From: Pelecanus crispus
Taxonomy: Eukaryota > Chordata > Aves > Pelecaniformes > Pelecanidae
DNA: 64,000 bases
Direction: 5' to 3'
Assembly (NCBI RefSeq): GCF_030463565.1
Contig: NC_134644.1
Coordinates: forward strand, 151,243,967-151,307,966
Below, one piece after another: positions 1-13,400 of the stretch (positions are counted from its first letter, which is position 1; each line of letters opens with the position of its first letter). The translations under genes and the position numbers were made by a program. A model generated the notes under the pieces. That model was given only the letters and a program-made list of their open reading frames with translations, was not told the DNA's origin and did no database searches.

Positions 1-1751
1 AGGGTGAAGGAGGTCACGGGGTAACATAATAGTGTAACTTAGCAGAACACCAAGTATTGTTTTATGCCTTCAAATGCATCACAATTGTACAAAAGAAAAG
101 ACTGGACGAACAATCCCAATTGTGTAATGCGGTGTTGGGGTATTATTTTAGTCAAGCAGCAGGAGCAGCTGGTAAGTACTAATGAAACAGAATTCAATTG
201 AAAATTGTATCATTTCCATGGCGTGGCATTAAGGAAGCTTCATGGCCTTTGTGTACAAAGGGTGAACGTTCAGCTGCACGCTCAGTTTCAGTGACAGAGC
301 TCAATAAAAACTGGGTATCGCATTAAAAATACACCAGCATTTTCTGGGAAAATACTGTACAGTTATCAGTAAAGGATACACGTATAGAAGTTGGAAGCAA
401 TCTCTCTGAGAGGAGAGGGAGGCATTTATAGGAGATGCAAGTTTCCTGAATTGCTGATAGATAGTATCCCAGGGACAAGAATCTGGGGAAATGTGTGCTG
501 CTTCTCATCCTTGTCTTTTCTTTGGACAGAATACCACGTACAAGTACAATATTAGTTCTTGTTGTTCAAAGTTAGCAACTTCTCTGTTTATCCAGTAACG
601 GTAACTAAAACCATCTGAAAACCAGTTAGCGGCTAGCTGACTAGTGCATGTCACGCTGGTAAACACATGGGGCCAAATACCTCAGCTGTGATTGTCCGAA
701 TCTGTGGAATTACGCCTGGATTTGCTTCCACACACAAAGCAGAATCTTCAAAGATGTCTGGGTCGCAGTAAAAATGCCTGGTTACCAAGGTGACACTCGG
801 TCCTACTCCTTCAATAACTGTTTTATCTTGGTGTTTGCTGCTGAAGGTGCAAACTGAGAGCTAGCCGAGGAGCCTGCAAACTTGCTTTTCACTGAGCTAA
901 GAACCTCGGATCAGGCAGACTGTTTTCTAACTGATGTCACTTTGTCCAATCCTTGTACTCTTGGTGTTTTCCAAATAGCTTATCTATCAAAATTACAATA
1001 ACTAGAGACATGTCTGTGGTTAAGTGGCTAGAGTAAACTCCAGATCAAAGAAATGTACCACCTCACATACCTGTTTACATTTAGGAAGATTTAAGTCGGA
1101 GTTCTCTGTTGATACTAAAAGCTGGGAAGGTCACTGTGTCACTTGTAAAAGTTTGACCCATGCGCATTAAAGTAAAATATGATCGTTTTCACAAAAAAAG
1201 TAACAAAAAGTCTCAAAGTCTAATTCTGCTAATCTTAGTAATATATCAAAAGTTGCATTAGCTTATGGACATTTCTGGCAGTGGAAGAGGATATAAAAAT
1301 GATCTATTGAATACAGGCAGTTTTTATTCTCATGAAGTCAATCTCAGGCTTACATGAAAATCTCATTTCCATAACAGCTCAAGTCTTCTAAAACGGGTAG
1401 ATTTTATTCCGAGCCCAGCATTTTCAGAGTTGCTACACAGAATGAGCTAAGTTAAACGAACTCAGCAAAAGCATTTAGTGAAAGTAGTTGAACGATGAAA
1501 ACATGCTGTCAAGTTAAGTGATCTGAATGTTTAAAAAAGCAAAATACATTTACAAAAAAAAAAAGGAAGTTGAGATTTAACTTAAACTGAAGCTAAGGTA
1601 TTGTTTAGCTAATTGGTCACATGCTAAATAGCTGTATAAGAAGGGTGGGGGACAGTCTGTAATCCAAGCAACATTCAGGTCCAGTAGTAAGATTTCCTCT
1701 TATTCTGGGATATTAATCTTCACTAATTACTGGGGACTCTTGTTTTTTCAG
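1..1751 (+). other. VPS13B: VPS13B intron (partial), no exon seen
   Basis: This is intronic sequence upstream of the first VPS13B exon in the window. I saw no coding exon on either strand and no clear transposon. A short stretch at 152-171 has splice-like edges but was rejected (see rejected list). The intron ends in a polypyrimidine run and AG at 1750-1751. Confidence 0.7.
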
Positions 1752-1928
1752 GTGCAATTGCTGGGATCGTGGATCAGCCGATGCAGAATTTTCAGCGAGT
1801 GTCTGAGGCCCAAGCTTCAGCTGGGCACAAAGCCAGAGGGGTCATCTCGGGTGTGGGGAAAGGAATCATGGGCGTCTTCACGAAGCCCATCGGAGGGGCA
1901 GCTGAGCTTGTCTCCCAAACAGGTTACG
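1752..1928 (+). CDS. VPS13B: VPS13B coding exon, start of the conserved C-terminal region
   Basis: VPS13B (COH1) is a very large bridge-like lipid-transfer protein of the Golgi; its loss causes Cohen syndrome in humans. This 177-base exon is preceded by ttttttcag and followed by gtgagt. It reads GAIAGIVDQPMQNFQ at the start and continues through GVGKGIMGVFTKPIGGAAEL to SQTGYG. The glycine-rich GVGKGIMG..KPIGG pattern is the amphipathic segment shared by VPS13 and ATG2 C-termini, thought to contact membrane. Phases fit the next exon: one base is left over, and the next exon supplies GT to complete Gly. Earlier exons lie outside the window. Confidence 0.95.
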
Positions 1929-4393
1929 GTGAGTTTCTCTATTTCCAACATCTCCATTTAAATTTTAAAATGCTCTTCAGATAGTCTGCTGTATCTTACT
2001 TATTCAGCTCAGTAGCCGTGTGACTTACAGCAAGATTTAGAAATGCCACTGCTGAATAGTTATAAATGTTGTGCTGGTTTTCTTAAAAGCCATCATGTTG
2101 TGCTTCTCTCTTGAGTTACCGATCAGCGCTCTACAGCCACAGAAACACAGAGTGCAGAAAGCATGAAGTAATCCTTGGAATACAGTAGAATTAGTTACAG
2201 AAACATATGTGCTTACAAAAGAGTTTTTGACATAAAAGTATTAGAGCAACACTATACGCAATTAGAGCGTTATTTTGAGATTGCTTTGCTACGGCAAGGA
2301 AAGAGTTGTAGTGTCTCTGCGCAGAGAGAGACTTACGTTCCTGAGAGAAAGAAGTGAGTTGTGTAGTAGGAGCATCCCTTTAAACTGGAGAGTTGTGAGA
2401 AGACAGTCCCATTTTTGGATACGCAGGTAACCTTTTAACGACCAGAGGTGGGTTTTCCACCTACAGTGAGCACTTAGTGGCAGTGGTGGTGAATCCTTTC
2501 AGATTGATGTGAATACTTCTGGATGACCCAAAACTGTAAAAGATAAAAATAAAATATCAAAATACACTAATTTCTTTGCTTCCAGTATCAATAAATCAAA
2601 ACTGTTGGTCTGGATATTTAAAGAAGGGGCAGGAAGGCAGTCGGGGAAAAAAAGCAGGGAGACCTGTTGATACAAGGACAACGTGTCAATAATTTTGCTT
2701 CATTAATTACACTGGACAAACCTTGAAGATCTAAGCCTTTAATCGCTGGCAATATTTATGTTTGTGATGTGTTGATTAGAATACGAGTAGTTCTCCTAGG
2801 GCTTAAGTTTAGGATATTGTTTCCACGCTTCCCATGACATTCAGAACTCATTCCTTGAAGCAATCTATTTAAAGAAATAATGAACCGTTTAATTATTACA
2901 ATTCTTTCAATTTAATGTTATCTTGTTTGTATGAGTGTAAATAATAACCGCTCTCCTGAATTATGCATCCCATAGTGTAAAACCCGTATCGGTAAAATCG
3001 GAAACTTCTGTCTGTTGTCGGCTGGCTGTGTGTTGTTTTTGTTGCCCATGGCATTATTCTTTCTAGATTTAATTCCACTGCAGTCTTTATCAAGAAACTT
3101 GTAACAGTAGAGGGACACTTTTCATTGCAGATATGGTATACAAGACATCATGTTTTCCACGAGCATGTGACAAAAAGAGTTAGCCAGGAAAAAACATAAA
3201 AACTGTATCAATAATAGCTGACAGTGCGTGAGAGGAAAACACACAAGAGTTCAAGTAACTCTTACCCACAACTGGATTGGAAGTGGGACCGTGCCTCTTG
3301 GGGGGGACCGAGGGGTGGGGGACCACACAGAAATAAACACATGTTCTCTCTTTCTCCATCTGTAAATAACATTTTCACTCACATAATGCTGAGAACCTCG
3401 GTAAGCCAACTGTTACAACTGGGATGCTGCTTTTAAGCATTACCATCAACATGTGTGCTAAAAATTAAAGGGTTTTTTTCAGTGCTGATGTTTTGTTTAA
3501 ATTATTATCCATTGTGTAAAAAGGAATCTAAGTTATTGACACCCTTATGCAAAAATGCCTTTTGCTTCAATGGAATGCTTAATTAGACAAAAGAAAATGT
3601 CTTTGTTTATTTGAAGGGTAACTTTGCACTAAACCGTATAACCCTAGTGCTTGCTGTTTAACCTACTTCCTGTCTGTCTTGTAAAAATTTTTAAAACTAC
3701 TTAATTTGTGAATTTTTTTGCAACCTACTCATTCTTTCTGGTGACCATACCTCATCTTTAAAAGTTTACAAGCCATCTGAAAGCATACATACTGTATCAT
3801 CTTTAGCTTTGGATAGTCTATTTAGAAACCTGTTTAACTGCTTCTTGTAGTCTTCATTCTGTGCAGGCACTAAGAATAATTCACAATAAACCAGGTGCCC
3901 CGGGAGATCTCATAAATATATATGGATCTGTGTTTAACAGCTGGATTAAGTAACTGAACATTTGAATACAGTATCTAGGCAAACTTGCCTTTTAATTTGT
4001 ACCGATCGTGACACGTATAGGGAAGTATTTTGATAGTAAGCAAGAAAGTTAACAACTGTCTTGATTTTTTCTACATAAATCCTAAGTGATGCGTCCAATC
4101 CTACTCTGAAACGGAGGTTCTCAGGAGCATTATGTTTCTCATGATTGCAAGTGTATGGCTGAACACACAGTGGGGTGTTTTTTGTTTCTTGCTAATGCAA
4201 GATCACTGGGGTTAAGCGCAACAACTCTTGCATTGTAATATTTAGTGAATTATCTTGACTACAGCTTCCAAAGATGTGACATCATTTTGGATCTGCACTA
4301 TTTTATGAACTGCTCTAAACAGATGACATCACTGCAACATGTAACTGTTATGTAGAAAACAACTACTAAAAAACTTGAATTCTCTTACCACAG

Positions 4394-4496
4394 GTATTTT
4401 GCATGGAGCTGGACTTTCTCAGCTTCCCAAGCAGCGCTCTCGTCCAAATGATCAACATGTTGAGCAGGGTCCAAACAGCCACGTCAAATATGTCTG
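4394..4496 (+). CDS. VPS13B: VPS13B coding exon
   Basis: This 103-base exon is bounded by ttaccacag and gtaaaa. It reads ILHGAGLSQLPKQRSRPNDQ and then a polar linker ending HVKYVW. The first two bases complete the glycine codon split from the previous exon, and the last two bases (TG) are completed by the G that opens the next exon to give Trp. The LHGAGLSQLPKQR segment is typical of VPS13B and separates it from VPS13A, C and D. The linker links the amphipathic region to the PH-like domain. Confidence 0.93.
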
Positions 4497-5162
4497 GTAA
4501 AATTATTTAGACACTTGCTCATTTTTACATCCACATTGTTTATTAATAGGTTCTGGCCTGTGCTCAAGTTAACAGGCTGCTTCCCTAGGAAAGGCTGAGT
4601 TATGGCAGTTTGTTTAGGAACATTAAACACAAAGGTAGTGCATAGAAACCCAATCTGCAAATGATGGGCTGCTGATCTGCTTCCAGCTTTGGAACTACAG
4701 AGCTGATCTTTATTTAATGGCATTCAGTGAGTTCTTACTTATTTCTCATTGCACTGAGCCCAAGAAAAATACTGCACATCTCCAGAAACAGCTGTTGGTG
4801 AAGATAGTGTTATTTTCTGCACTGAATTTGTAAGCCACTTCTCAGGGTAATTTTTCTATTAGGATGGGAAATAGGCTGACCTAGCACTGTTATTAGGCCA
4901 ATTTTGCAGTGAATTATTAAGGAGATTTGATAAATAACAGTTTCACATTTATTCTCTAGATCTTAAGTCTTACATCTTTCAGTAATGGAGATTTGGAATG
5001 TGCTCCCTGGCTTATTTTGTATTTGTAGGTGATAGCTACAGGCTTAAGTAAAAACATTAGTGATCATAAGTAGTCCTGGAGGATCCAGTGCATAACACTG
5101 ACTCCTTCTTTTTTTCTTCTTCTTCTTTTTTCTTCTCTCCCCCCGCTACCTTGGTAATGCAG

Positions 5163-5412
5163 GAAAATGCTGCAATCTCTAGGAAGGCCGGAGGTCCATA
5201 TGGCCTTAGATGTCATGATTGTGAGTGGATCAGGCCAGCAGCATGAAGGCTGCTTGCTGCTCACCTCAGAGGTGCTCTTTGTGGTCAGCATCAGTGAAGA
5301 CACGCAGCAGCAGGCATTCCCCGTGACTGAAATCGATTGTCTGGAAGATGATCAGCAAAAAGACCTGCTGAAGGTGCAGCTAAAACAACAGAGAGTGCCT
5401 TCTGATTTGGAG
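5163..5412 (+). CDS. VPS13B: VPS13B coding exon, PH-like domain
   Basis: This 250-base exon follows a long polypyrimidine tract with TTC repeats (5,101-5,150) and atgcag, and ends before gtaaag. It encodes KMLQSLGRPEVHMALDV, then EGCLLLTSEVLFVVSIS and AFPVTEIDC. This is the C-terminal PH-like domain of VPS13 proteins, which in this family helps place the protein on its organelle (the Golgi for VPS13B). The reading frame is open throughout and ends in phase 0 at VPSDLE, in step with the last exon. Confidence 0.95.
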
Positions 5413-8400
5413 GTAAAGACTTGAGTACGATTTTCATTCAAAGATAAAGTTACGCTGATGATAATGCTTCTGGCAACGGGCATACTCGCCTTTGGGTTGG
5501 GAGGCCAGAGGTCTAAGTGCCAAGGGGACCTGCTGTTTTCATGCACCTCATAGTTGACTGTTTTGCACTTCGGATGAAAGGGACGTGTCTCTTCCCTTCT
5601 GTCCTCTTATTGATTATGACGTTTCATATCTGTGACAGCAATTTTCTGAGGCAGAAAAAGTAGAGGAAGTCTGGGTTCTTGGTAAGTGCCACCTCTTTTC
5701 TGAGGAGGTTCTCATGACTACATGGGCATGAGGTGTTTATTGTTTGGCAGGTCAGCATTGCTGCCTGTGCCTGCAAAGTCACAGTGAGAACAGTTCCTTT
5801 TATTCTTCTGTGAATTCTGTTTTAACAGTTCAGTGGTGCTGGTGCATGCTCCTTTCAGCATGTTTCTTATCTTGCCGCTTCCAATGCGGTGGTCTTTCTT
5901 GGCTGCTAGCTGTATTTACTTCCTTAGATATTCCTTCTTCTGCAAATGCTGCCTTTAAAATGGATCAGTTCTGTTGCTGAGATTGGATGCACCAAGTGTT
6001 TGCCAGTAAGAGCATAAATCCTTCATCTTCATATTGAAAGATCTCTAAGCCATTTGAATACTGAGGTTTTGGATGAATTATCTTCTTTTAATGGTAGAAG
6101 AATGTTATATTTTTACACTTTCGGGAAACAATGTTTATTGTATTAAATTCTCAAGTGGAATCATATGAGAGATCATTTCAAAAACAAACATGCATGTCCC
6201 AGTTGTTTTTATAAAAGTGTGTCAGGTAGTTCATAGACTGCTATACCAGAAATTTCTCTGTTTCAAATACATGAAAAAACCATATGTAAAACCCCATGAA
6301 GTATGAGGTGTGCCAAAAAGTAGGGGAGCCTTCAGCACCTTCAGTAAAACCCTAACTTTGCTGAAGTCACTGCAGAGTTTTGCCATCAATTCCAGCACAG
6401 CAAGGACTTCATCTGTGTCATGACAGCACTTGGATTTTTTTGTGAACGCTTTTTTTAGTGCTGAATTCTCTATTTACATTTATTGTCTTTCCACTAACCT
6501 CAGTCTCACAGAGTACTGTTGACTGAAGTTGCCTTCTCTCACCACAAAGCTACATGAGGCATTACTTACTTTTTGATGGAAGTGGGCAAAGCTCAGCTTT
6601 TTTATCCCTGAGTGCTGTGTGGTTGCTGGAGGCACACATCAGACTGAATCCAGACTATCCTGCTCAGTCCAGAGCTACTGTCCTGGAGGGGAGAGGAAGG
6701 TAATTTGTTCTCCCTAAGGCATTTGATGCACTCAACCCATCCTAACCCTAACTTTAGCACCAACCCGGATCTTTTTTTTTTTTTCTTTCTTTTTTTTTTT
6801 TTTTTTTTAGGCTGTAGTGTGATGGCTCTTGTCTTTGTATCTGGTTATCCAAGGGGTGAGGAGTAGGCTGTGGCTCTGGGGGAAGGGCTGCTTGCCCAAA
6901 GGTTGCTGCAAGAGGGTGATGAGGCAGAGGGGCTGCTGGGAAAAGGGAAGGCAAAGGACAGGGAGCCTAATTCTAGTCCCCACAGCTGCTGCAGTTGGGA
7001 ACGCGTAGGACTTCTGGGCAAGTGGCTCCTGTACATGCCCAGCCCAACACTACATGGCATGTGCAGAGTCCAGCGTTCCCATGTACACATGTTACTACAC
7101 TCAGTAAATGAGACCTGCTTTGGAGGTGCTGGACCAAATACATGTTTTTTTCTGACGTTCTGGACAGAAATATGGGAGTCCTACTCCAGTGGCGTAGCAA
7201 TGCCAGGAGCTGTAAGCCTTGAGCCACCCGGCCTCAGTACGCCATCTCTTTTGCTGATGCAGGCTCTTGAGAACGCAGTGAAAATGTATGGCATGATAAA
7301 AGCGGTGAAAAGTGCCTGTGCCCCAGGTGGAGCAAAGTCAGTGGTGGCAAGACAGCAAAAGCTGAGTGATGCTGTACAAAACAGACCTGGCAAAATATTC
7401 CTTCAGAATGCAGATGCTGATGCTGAACTTTGTGTGAAGATTTAAAGAAATGTGCTATAAGGAGGAGCAGTTGAAAGTAAGGTAGACAAGAATACAGAAG
7501 TTGAAAATTTTTTATGCTCAGGCAGCTACACAATAAAAGATTCCAAAAGCTTCATAAAGTTTCAGTAATTACCTGGAGTTAAGTAATATTCTTTTGTAAT
7601 TAATGTTTATGATAGTTTTTTGCCGTAGTGGATTGGGAAATTTCATACTTAGTAATTTCCTTTCTGCAGCTGAGCATGTCAGTTCTGTGGTGCTTGGGGC
7701 GTTGTGTGCAGCGCTGGTGCTGGTGGGAGCCAAGGGCCTCCCCATCAGCTCCCGAACAAGAGCTTCTAAAAACTCTTTGAATGTGATTAGGAAAAGGAAC
7801 CTTAGGAGCAGCAAGCCGTGACTTGCAGGTGAGCAGCCTCAGAGCCGCAGACCTACACCTAAATAGACACAACTCCTAAATATTAATGGTAGGCCATCTC
7901 ATTGCACTGAAGATGTCCTCAGCTGAAGTGCAGACACGTCTGTACATGATGACATTAGTAAAGATGGCCAGAATTTTTAGCTGCAAAAAATGCCCCATCA
8001 GGCCAACCAAAATATTATGGTGAGTTTAGCAAAATAGAGGTAATGTTACCAAATGTAAATTATGTCTATTTTTCTGATTAATTTAGTCAAAGATCCTAGA
8101 AATAATACAACAAATTGAAACATTTCATTTCAATGTTATAAAAATCCACTTTTTTGTCTTATTGCTCACAAACGTAATTGCCAAAAGTTTTGTTTCAGCT
8201 CTGCCCAAAACAGTTTCTCCCTTCCCTCTCCTCAGCTTCTTGGAACTATTAGGAAACAAAACATGAGTTATTCTACAGCTGTAATCACCAGAGATGTTAT
8301 AGAGCATACTTTGACTCCTTCAGCAATAGGTTTGCCTGATGGCTTGTTCGCCTCCACAATATATAACTTAATCCATCTGGCTAGAAATAGCCTGGATGGA

Positions 8401-11295
8401 TTCTTGAAAACTCTGGCACTGACAACAGTGTTATTGAAAGGGAAGCATTAATTGTACTTGGATTATCTTCCAAACTAATTGAGACACTGCTTGCTTCCAG
8501 ACAGACGTCAAACTCAAAAGGCCTGCTCTTCCAGCTGCTCTTGGTATAGCTCATAATGTCAAGAAGAAAGCACAAAATTGAAGTGCCCTGCAATCTCACA
8601 TATTCCAGAATTTCTTTGTGATGATCTCCAACACGGTTTTCATGATAGTGCTGCATGTTACCATCTCTGGAGCTGAAAACCAGTCTTTGGATTTTTCAAA
8701 GCAGTTAAAAAAAACCCTGAAGAGCCATATCTCCTTAGTCAGTGTGCACAAAGCAGCCTATCAGTGCTACATACACATCTGGACTGCACAACAAAGGTGC
8801 TGTAGCTACTGTAAAGTTAGAATTGCTGAAGGCTTATTGTTTATAAGCCGTAATGAGAGGAACTTTAGAAAAATTCTGGAGTTCTTAACCCAAAAGTATG
8901 GCCTTCTAGCATGGAAGGACATGTTATCTTTAAGATTCCTCTAGCAGGTGCATTAAGCAACCCTTGAGTAAGTTTTGATTCATTGAATGGTCTGGCTATT
9001 ATGATTATACTTGTTCAAAGTAGTAGGCTAAGGCACTTAGCGACAACGTTAAGTCCCATTTAGGAAAAAACAGAATAACAGCAATTCCAAGTTTCTGGCT
9101 TTGTCTCGACAATATAAGCTAAACTGAAACGGGCTGGAGAAGCAGATGGTTGCAGATGAAGTCATCTGGAAGCAAGTAGGGTCCCAGTTACTTTGGAAGA
9201 CCATCCAAGTGCAGTTAATATTTCCTCCTGAATAATTATGCCGTCTGTATCTGTGGGATATAGCCTGGGGCTGAATGAAGAATGGGTTCACAAGAGTAGG
9301 TGAGTGGGATGCCAGCACCCTTTCCATCTCCTCTGATAACTCGGGTCTTTTGGTCAGAACTATAATCCAGCTTCCCCTGGGCTTATCTCCCTAGAAGTGG
9401 AAATCAGGAAAAAAAGTGGAGCCACCTACATGCAAGATTTACCCCATAACTTAAAATCTAGTTTACATAGGTGGTACTTTAGTGTATTTCTCTCCTTTTA
9501 ACTGGCAAAACAGGCTGACTGCTGAGATACTTTTTCTGTGCCACCAGACTGAAGACGTGGTTCAGACACCATTCTCTACTGTTAGCCGTGAGTCTGCTGC
9601 AGCAGTCTGCCTTCTGATTTTTCCCTCCCTTTAAGGTCATTTGTGGAAACTACACTCTCCTCTGCCCATTTCGTCATTTCCGCTGTTTCTAGGCATAGGC
9701 TCCAACCTTGAGCTTCTGAGCTTGTTCATGAGCCTGCTTCCTTTAGCATTTTTGTGGTGGTGATTGAAAACAGGAGTGTTTCTACTTGCTGAGCAGCAAA
9801 TCCATCTCCAAAGGCATAGTAAAAAAAACAGAAGGGACTGTTTTGATTTGGATGTGACATCTGTCACTATCAATCTTACTAATTCTTTCTTCAAATAAGC
9901 AACGGTTTGTTTAAAATGAGCCTTGCAGTCCAGAGATGTGACAAGATATTGATCGTGGATGTTAAATTGACTCCAATGGCACTGTTCGAAAAGCTCATCG
10001 CATCTAGTGAGGCATGTGTAAAACTCCCTGAAGGACAGCCAGAAGATAGCATTCTTTGAATCCTTAGCATGACATCCAACAAAGGCATTTTAAACCCTAC
10101 AAAAATGAAACTGGTCAGCAGTTCTCCAAGTGTAAATAAGGAAGCATCAAAGCCTACCCCTAGGATAGCTTCTGTCTTTTTGTTCATTGTCATATTTTTG
10201 GAAATAACTTCTATTCTGAATGCCTTTGCTAGTGATACCACTGTAGCATCCACTGTGGTATTTCTGAAGTACATTTTTTTGAAACCAGGCAACTAGCTTG
10301 ATGCCTGCTTGCATGCTTTCCCTTCTCAAGTTAGTCATAGTCCTCTTTAATTCCTTCTTCAAAAAAGGGCACAGCAGATGATTGCTCTTCCAAAGCCAGG
10401 TTTGCCCATGGCTTTTCATCTAATGCTTTTTCTGGTTCGAATCATATGGTAGATGCAACCTTTCTGTTGGCAGTATTTGTTTTACTGTATTTTCTTCCAC
10501 TGGAGGTAGGTAACTTGCATCCCTCTTACTAGAGCCTTGAACCTCTACATATTTCAGCCTGCAAAAAGGGGTTTCTTCAGAGGAGTCCTTCCAACTCATG
10601 ATGGTGGAAAATGCAATTTTCAAACACACCTTAATTTCTTCTCCAGAAATGACATGCCCAAACCATCTTTAGTAAAACCCTTTTGTTTAGAAAAAATGTA
10701 CTTGTGTGGGTCCTCTGACCCAGAATGGCTTTTTTGGTTACCAGAAGCAGATGGATATACCCTGTCATAGAACATTCACCTGGAAGGTAGCTTCTAGTCT
10801 TTATTTTAAATCAAGTAAGTTAAAGACTTAAACTTAACTGCCCAGATATAGCTATGGGCTGTCTTTAATTGTACTTCGTGAGAAAGTCTTTTTGCCAGTT
10901 ATAATTGGTATCTGATAAGCACTGCCAAGAGGTACTGGCATTTTTCTAAAAGGGGTTCAGATGCTTTTCCTGTCTACAAAGAGTTGATCTGTTGGAAAGA
11001 TCTACTTTTGACCAAGACGTCCATCCCTGCAATTCTCAAAAGATACTGCTTAAATTTTCTATGGCAGAGGTAGAGCTTCTCTGAAGTGTCCAAAACAGCA
11101 TAGGAGAGGACTGATCCGCCAAGCACTAAACTATGGGAGAACACTGTTGATTAAAACATCCATTAAACTATTGTAAGAAAGATCCCAGGGAGGAAGATTT
11201 TTAACTACAGAAAGTAATGTGGAAGGTATTGTCCTTACCACTAAGTTCAGTTACTGTCAATTACTCAGTAACTACTTTATCTTATCTGATTTCAG
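5413..11295 (+). other. VPS13B: Last VPS13B intron (5.9 kb)
   Basis: This intron separates the PH-like-domain exon from the terminal exon. It contains a 37-base poly(T)-rich tract at 6,772-6,808, an unidentified 191-codon open frame at 6,870-7,445 on the plus strand, and several moderately long minus-strand frames between 8.1 and 10.8 kb that may be an old pseudogene (both listed as findings). No recognised mobile element was identified, though old repeats may be present. The intron ends in ttatctgatttcag. Confidence 0.8.
6772..6808 (+). repeat. T-rich homopolymer tract
   Basis: Thirty-seven bases of T with two C interruptions, followed by ag. It looks like an acceptor tract and precedes the unexplained 191-codon frame in the last VPS13B intron. 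Confidence 0.85.
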
Positions 11296-11541
11296 GCTGA
11301 TGGAGCTAGAGAGAGACTATCAGAACAACAATACAACCGCCTCGTGGAGTACATCACAAAGACATCTTACCACCTCGCTCCCAGCTCTGCGACAGTGCCA
11401 GCATTGCAAACTGTGGCTAGTGAACACCTTCCAGCTATAATGAAAACATATCAATATGTAGTTGATCCAAATTTTGCCCAAGTATTCATTAGCAAGTTCA
11501 CCATGGTGAAAAATAAAGCCCTGAGGAAAGGATTTAATTAA
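11296..11541 (+). CDS. VPS13B: VPS13B terminal coding exon with stop codon
   Basis: This is the last coding exon, 81 codons plus TAA at 11,539-11,541. It opens with ADGARERLSEQQYNRLVEYI and ends FTMVKNKALRKGFN. The basic, highly conserved tail (KFTMVKNKALRKG) is characteristic of the VPS13B C-terminus. The acceptor is ttatctgatttcag, and the phase-0 junction fits the preceding exon. There is no frameshift or stop, so this is a functional gene end. The 3' UTR begins at 11,542. Confidence 0.95.
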   Translation, partial: ADGARERLSEQQYNRLVEYITKTSYHLAPSSATVPALQTVASEHLPAIMKTYQYVVDPNFAQVFISKFTMVKNKALRKGFN

Positions 11542-13400
11542 TTATTTGTGGTGAGTATAGTAATACCTTACTGTTTTGAAAGTCATGCTTTCTCTGCAGT
11601 AACCTACATCAAGTAGAGATGCGTATAATTTTTGAAGAGGGTAGAAGATGATAACAAAATTAAGCCCAATAGCTTTTCTAATCTTGACAACATTCCTGCT
11701 CCTAACCAAAATACTAGTGCTGGAAGGAAAGAGTTCTAGCAAACAAAGCAAAAAGGAACAGCCTTGGACTATAGCTCAATCAAAATCCTTTTTCTTTTCA
11801 ATAACCAAAAATCAGAGAAGGAAAAATTGTGCGCATGCAGACATTTTTGCCACACACACAAAATGTGTATCAATACCTACTATATCATATTTTAGGGTCT
11901 GCCAGTTTCTGTTATAAACCAGGTTTATAACTCAGCTGTAAAAACTTGCTCAAGGCTGAGCCTTTCCCCCCACACACACGCTTCCCCCCAACATGTACGT
12001 CCTGAGGCAAAACATTTTCCCCCACTAAATCTGGAAAACCCGGTGTGGCTGTTCTAAGTTACTAGTGACAGCTGGGGTTTAGCACCACTTTAACCTCAAA
12101 ATAGCTTCCTTTATTTGCCTGAAGTTTTGCAGGACATTAGTCCTTAATGTAAACTAGTGCCTTTGTGTGGTTTGGAGAACAAAACATGAGCTACAACATG
12201 AATTTATTTTTAAACCTGGCTGTATACAGAAACTTTATTTTATCCACCATCAAATTTTCAGGACTTGTGATGTATATATGACATTGTGCATTGTCTGGTC
12301 ATTAGCTGGAAGCCAAGTACAAGCCAATGACAAGTTTAAAGAACATGCAGTTCAAAAATTTAAGAAACAGAGCTTAGTCTCCCTAAAATCTACCAAAAAT
12401 CTGTAAGCTCAATGTAACATAGATGTGCAGGTGCTACGTATAGCCTTGTTGGGTCTCGCTTACTTCTGATTTGCCACCACTACCTAGTATGTACTCACTT
12501 AAGCCCTAACTCATTCTATGCTTATCGTCTTTGAACAGAAAAAACCAGGGATAGTTAGAAACAAGACCTTTCAAATGTGTTTGTGCTAAGCAAAGTGAGA
12601 TTTTTTTTTTTTTTTTCAAGCTGATGAAGAAGTATGGACCCACAGGCGCCAATTACATTACTAGTTAATAATGCCATCGCAATACACTTATGATGTTAAA
12701 CACATCAAGACAGATGAGCTTTTTACGCGTCTTATTTTTTTCAGATGTTTTAGTTTGTAGTAGACAAGAAATCACTGTCTCTGGGCACAGTCACATTAAT
12801 TTATAAACCAAATCTGGCTATGGCAGTTTTATTTTAAAACCCAAAAGCTTACTTGGTTTTCAACTATGGCTGTTACTTTTCTCCCCTTTTCTATGTACTT
12901 ACGGACATGAATTTTGTCTGGGGATTCCTGAACGTGGCTGGAATTGGAGACAAGAACTGGAATAAAATCTGATCATCATTTTGGAGCAGATACATAAGCT
13001 TTATAGTTAGTAACTTCTATGCATACTTGATATGACCAAATGCACAGTAAATAAGAATGTAGTTAACTGCAATGTTTTTCTCGCGAGTTCTGTTTTGTTA
13101 AAAGGTATTTCTAAAAGCTGTGTCTCTTGTGTACTGAAAATACAGAAGCCTGGGATCTGCATTGTCCTTTTCTGACTGTGAAATAAGCCCATCCATTATC
13201 AACATTTCATACAGTGATTTAGTACCTTAGCCATTCTTTAAATAACACTATTTAAAAAATGTATATGTATATACACACACATGCTTCGTTCCTGAATATT
13301 TTATGGTAATAGTTTAATACTTCTAATTTTGCATATGGGTGGAGAAATTGTAATATAATGAGATTGTTTAAAGATAATAAAGCTATTCCTGTAATACTTG
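11542..13400 (+). other. VPS13B: VPS13B 3' UTR (probable extent)
   Basis: This AT-rich sequence follows the VPS13B stop with no exon-like frame. Possible AATAAA hexamers occur at 12,961-12,966 and 13,376-13,381. The second is the better candidate end because T/GT-rich sequence follows it (cttgtttttgtgag), as expected for a downstream element. The extent is inferred; transcript data would fix it. Confidence 0.55.
13376..13381 (+). terminator. VPS13B: Candidate VPS13B poly(A) signal AATAAA
   Basis: A canonical AATAAA hexamer is followed within about 20 bases by a GT/T-rich stretch, 1.83 kb after the stop codon. An earlier hexamer at 12,961 could give a shorter transcript. Confidence 0.5.

Noticed and set aside
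152-171. Micro-exon-like stretch ending GCAGGAGCAGCTG/gtaagt that could join in frame to the VPS13B exon at 1,752
   Set aside because: It is only 20 bases after the nearest AG, and VPS13B is expected to have a Leu-Leu-Gly rather than an Ala-rich sequence before GAIAG. The upstream open stretch shows no VPS13B similarity.
6735-6765. Telomere-like cctaaccctaac
   Set aside because: There are only about two units, which is chance level, with no array.
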